5,452 nt of DNA from Oscillospiraceae bacterium (GTDB taxonomy: Bacteria > Bacillota_A > Clostridia > Oscillospirales > Oscillospiraceae). The DNA is taken from positions 1 through 5,452 of the forward strand of contig JAFTBL010000049.1 of NCBI GenBank assembly GCA_017455225.1. The letters run 5' to 3'. Of the stretch, positions 5,236-5,452 are shown piece after piece. Position 1 is the stretch's first letter, and each line of letters opens with the position of its first letter. Position numbers and translations under genes: made by a program. The notes under the pieces are model-generated. The model searched no databases. It worked only from the letters and a program-made list of their open reading frames with translations, and was not told the DNA's origin.

Positions 5236-5452
5236 CTATATTGGCAGGCGCGGGCCGTGCTCCGGGTCGTAGGGCAAGGCAAAGGTAGGGATCCCCTCCG
5301 CCGCCGGGCCGATGGAGAACATCTGGTAGTACAGGCACAATCTCTCCGGCGTGAGATAGAGGTGGGCGGGGGAAAACTCCGTCCGCACCAGACGCTGCCA
5401 GTCCGGGTGGAACAGCGCCGTGCCCGCCTCCTGCCGGGCGCGGATCTGCCGC
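5236..5452 (-). CDS. DUF3298 (RsiV/PdaC-like) domain protein, C-terminal end only
   Basis: The minus strand is open from the window edge to a TAG at 5238-5236, giving 71 residues. The visible part reads FSPAHLYLTPERLCLYYQMF followed by SIGPAAEGIPTFALPYDP. It matches the DUF3298 C-terminal pattern as I know it (FYLTxxGLxxYFQxYxIAPYAAGIPxFxIPY). The domain is found in extracytoplasmic proteins such as the anti-sigma factor RsiV, where it binds lysozyme, and in the deacetylase PdaC. The part that would show a signal peptide, transmembrane anchor or anti-sigma domain lies outside the window, so a specific role cannot be given. Some family-typical positions differ: MFSIGPAAEG stands where I expect YEIAPYAAG. 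The stop abuts the T-run of the terminator shared with trkA. Confidence 0.75.
   Translation of the reverse strand, partial: RQIRARQEAGTALFHPDWQRLVRTEFSPAHLYLTPERLCLYYQMFSIGPAAEGIPTFALPYDPEHGPRLPI

Noticed and set aside
5198..5272. A 24-codon frame after trkA starting ATGAAAAAAGAC, behind an AAGGAG
   Set aside because: The AAGGAG is 1 base from the ATG, too close, and the frame reads straight through the terminator hairpin and into the antisense of the DUF3298 gene.
3671..5338. A 555-codon minus-strand frame opposite trkA and the end of the BrkB gene
   Set aside because: It has the same GC-driven shadow composition (His/Arg/Gly-rich), and it runs through the trkA terminator and overlaps the better-supported DUF3298 frame.

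Overview
The window comes from a GC-rich bacterium. An M3-type [FeFe]-hydrogenase beside a HydB-type diaphorase, small XRE regulators, a two-unit TrkA, a BrkB/YihY membrane protein and an RsiV-like DUF3298 protein together suggest an anaerobic, fermentative Firmicute of the class Clostridia, most like gut Oscillospiraceae. This assignment rests on protein style and base composition, not on a database search.

Layout: (1) Bases 1-639 hold the 3' third of a NuoF-like HydB (diaphorase) subunit. It is followed after 5 bases by the complete [FeFe]-hydrogenase catalytic subunit HydA (645-2351). These look like the distal genes of a hydCBA operon for an electron-bifurcating NAD(P)H/ferredoxin hydrogenase; hydC would lie upstream of the window. 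(2) A hairpin at 2365-2390 separates hydA from a convergent small XRE-type regulator on the minus strand (2407-2754). (3) An AT-rich divergent intergenic region (2755-2960) carries candidate promoters for both sides and a small palindrome over the regulator's -35. (4) A BrkB/YihY-family membrane protein (2961-3833) overlaps by 4 bases (ATGA) with trkA (3830-5188), a two-unit RCK protein of potassium uptake; the two form a translationally coupled pair. (5) A strong bidirectional terminator (5201-5235) separates trkA from the convergent 3' end of a DUF3298 (RsiV/PdaC-like) gene running off the right edge (5236-5452, minus).

How they work together: HydB would bring NAD(H)-linked electrons to HydA, which combines them with ferredoxin electrons to make H2, or runs in reverse. 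HydA keeps every H-cluster ligand and the known proton path. The BrkB-TrkA pair is a separate unit. TrkA normally gates a TrkH/KtrB potassium channel, but no channel gene lies in the window and the only co-transcribed membrane protein is the BrkB homologue. I found no mobile element, CRISPR array, tRNA or rRNA. Nothing here is clearly a new system; the BrkB-TrkA coupling is the observation most worth following up.
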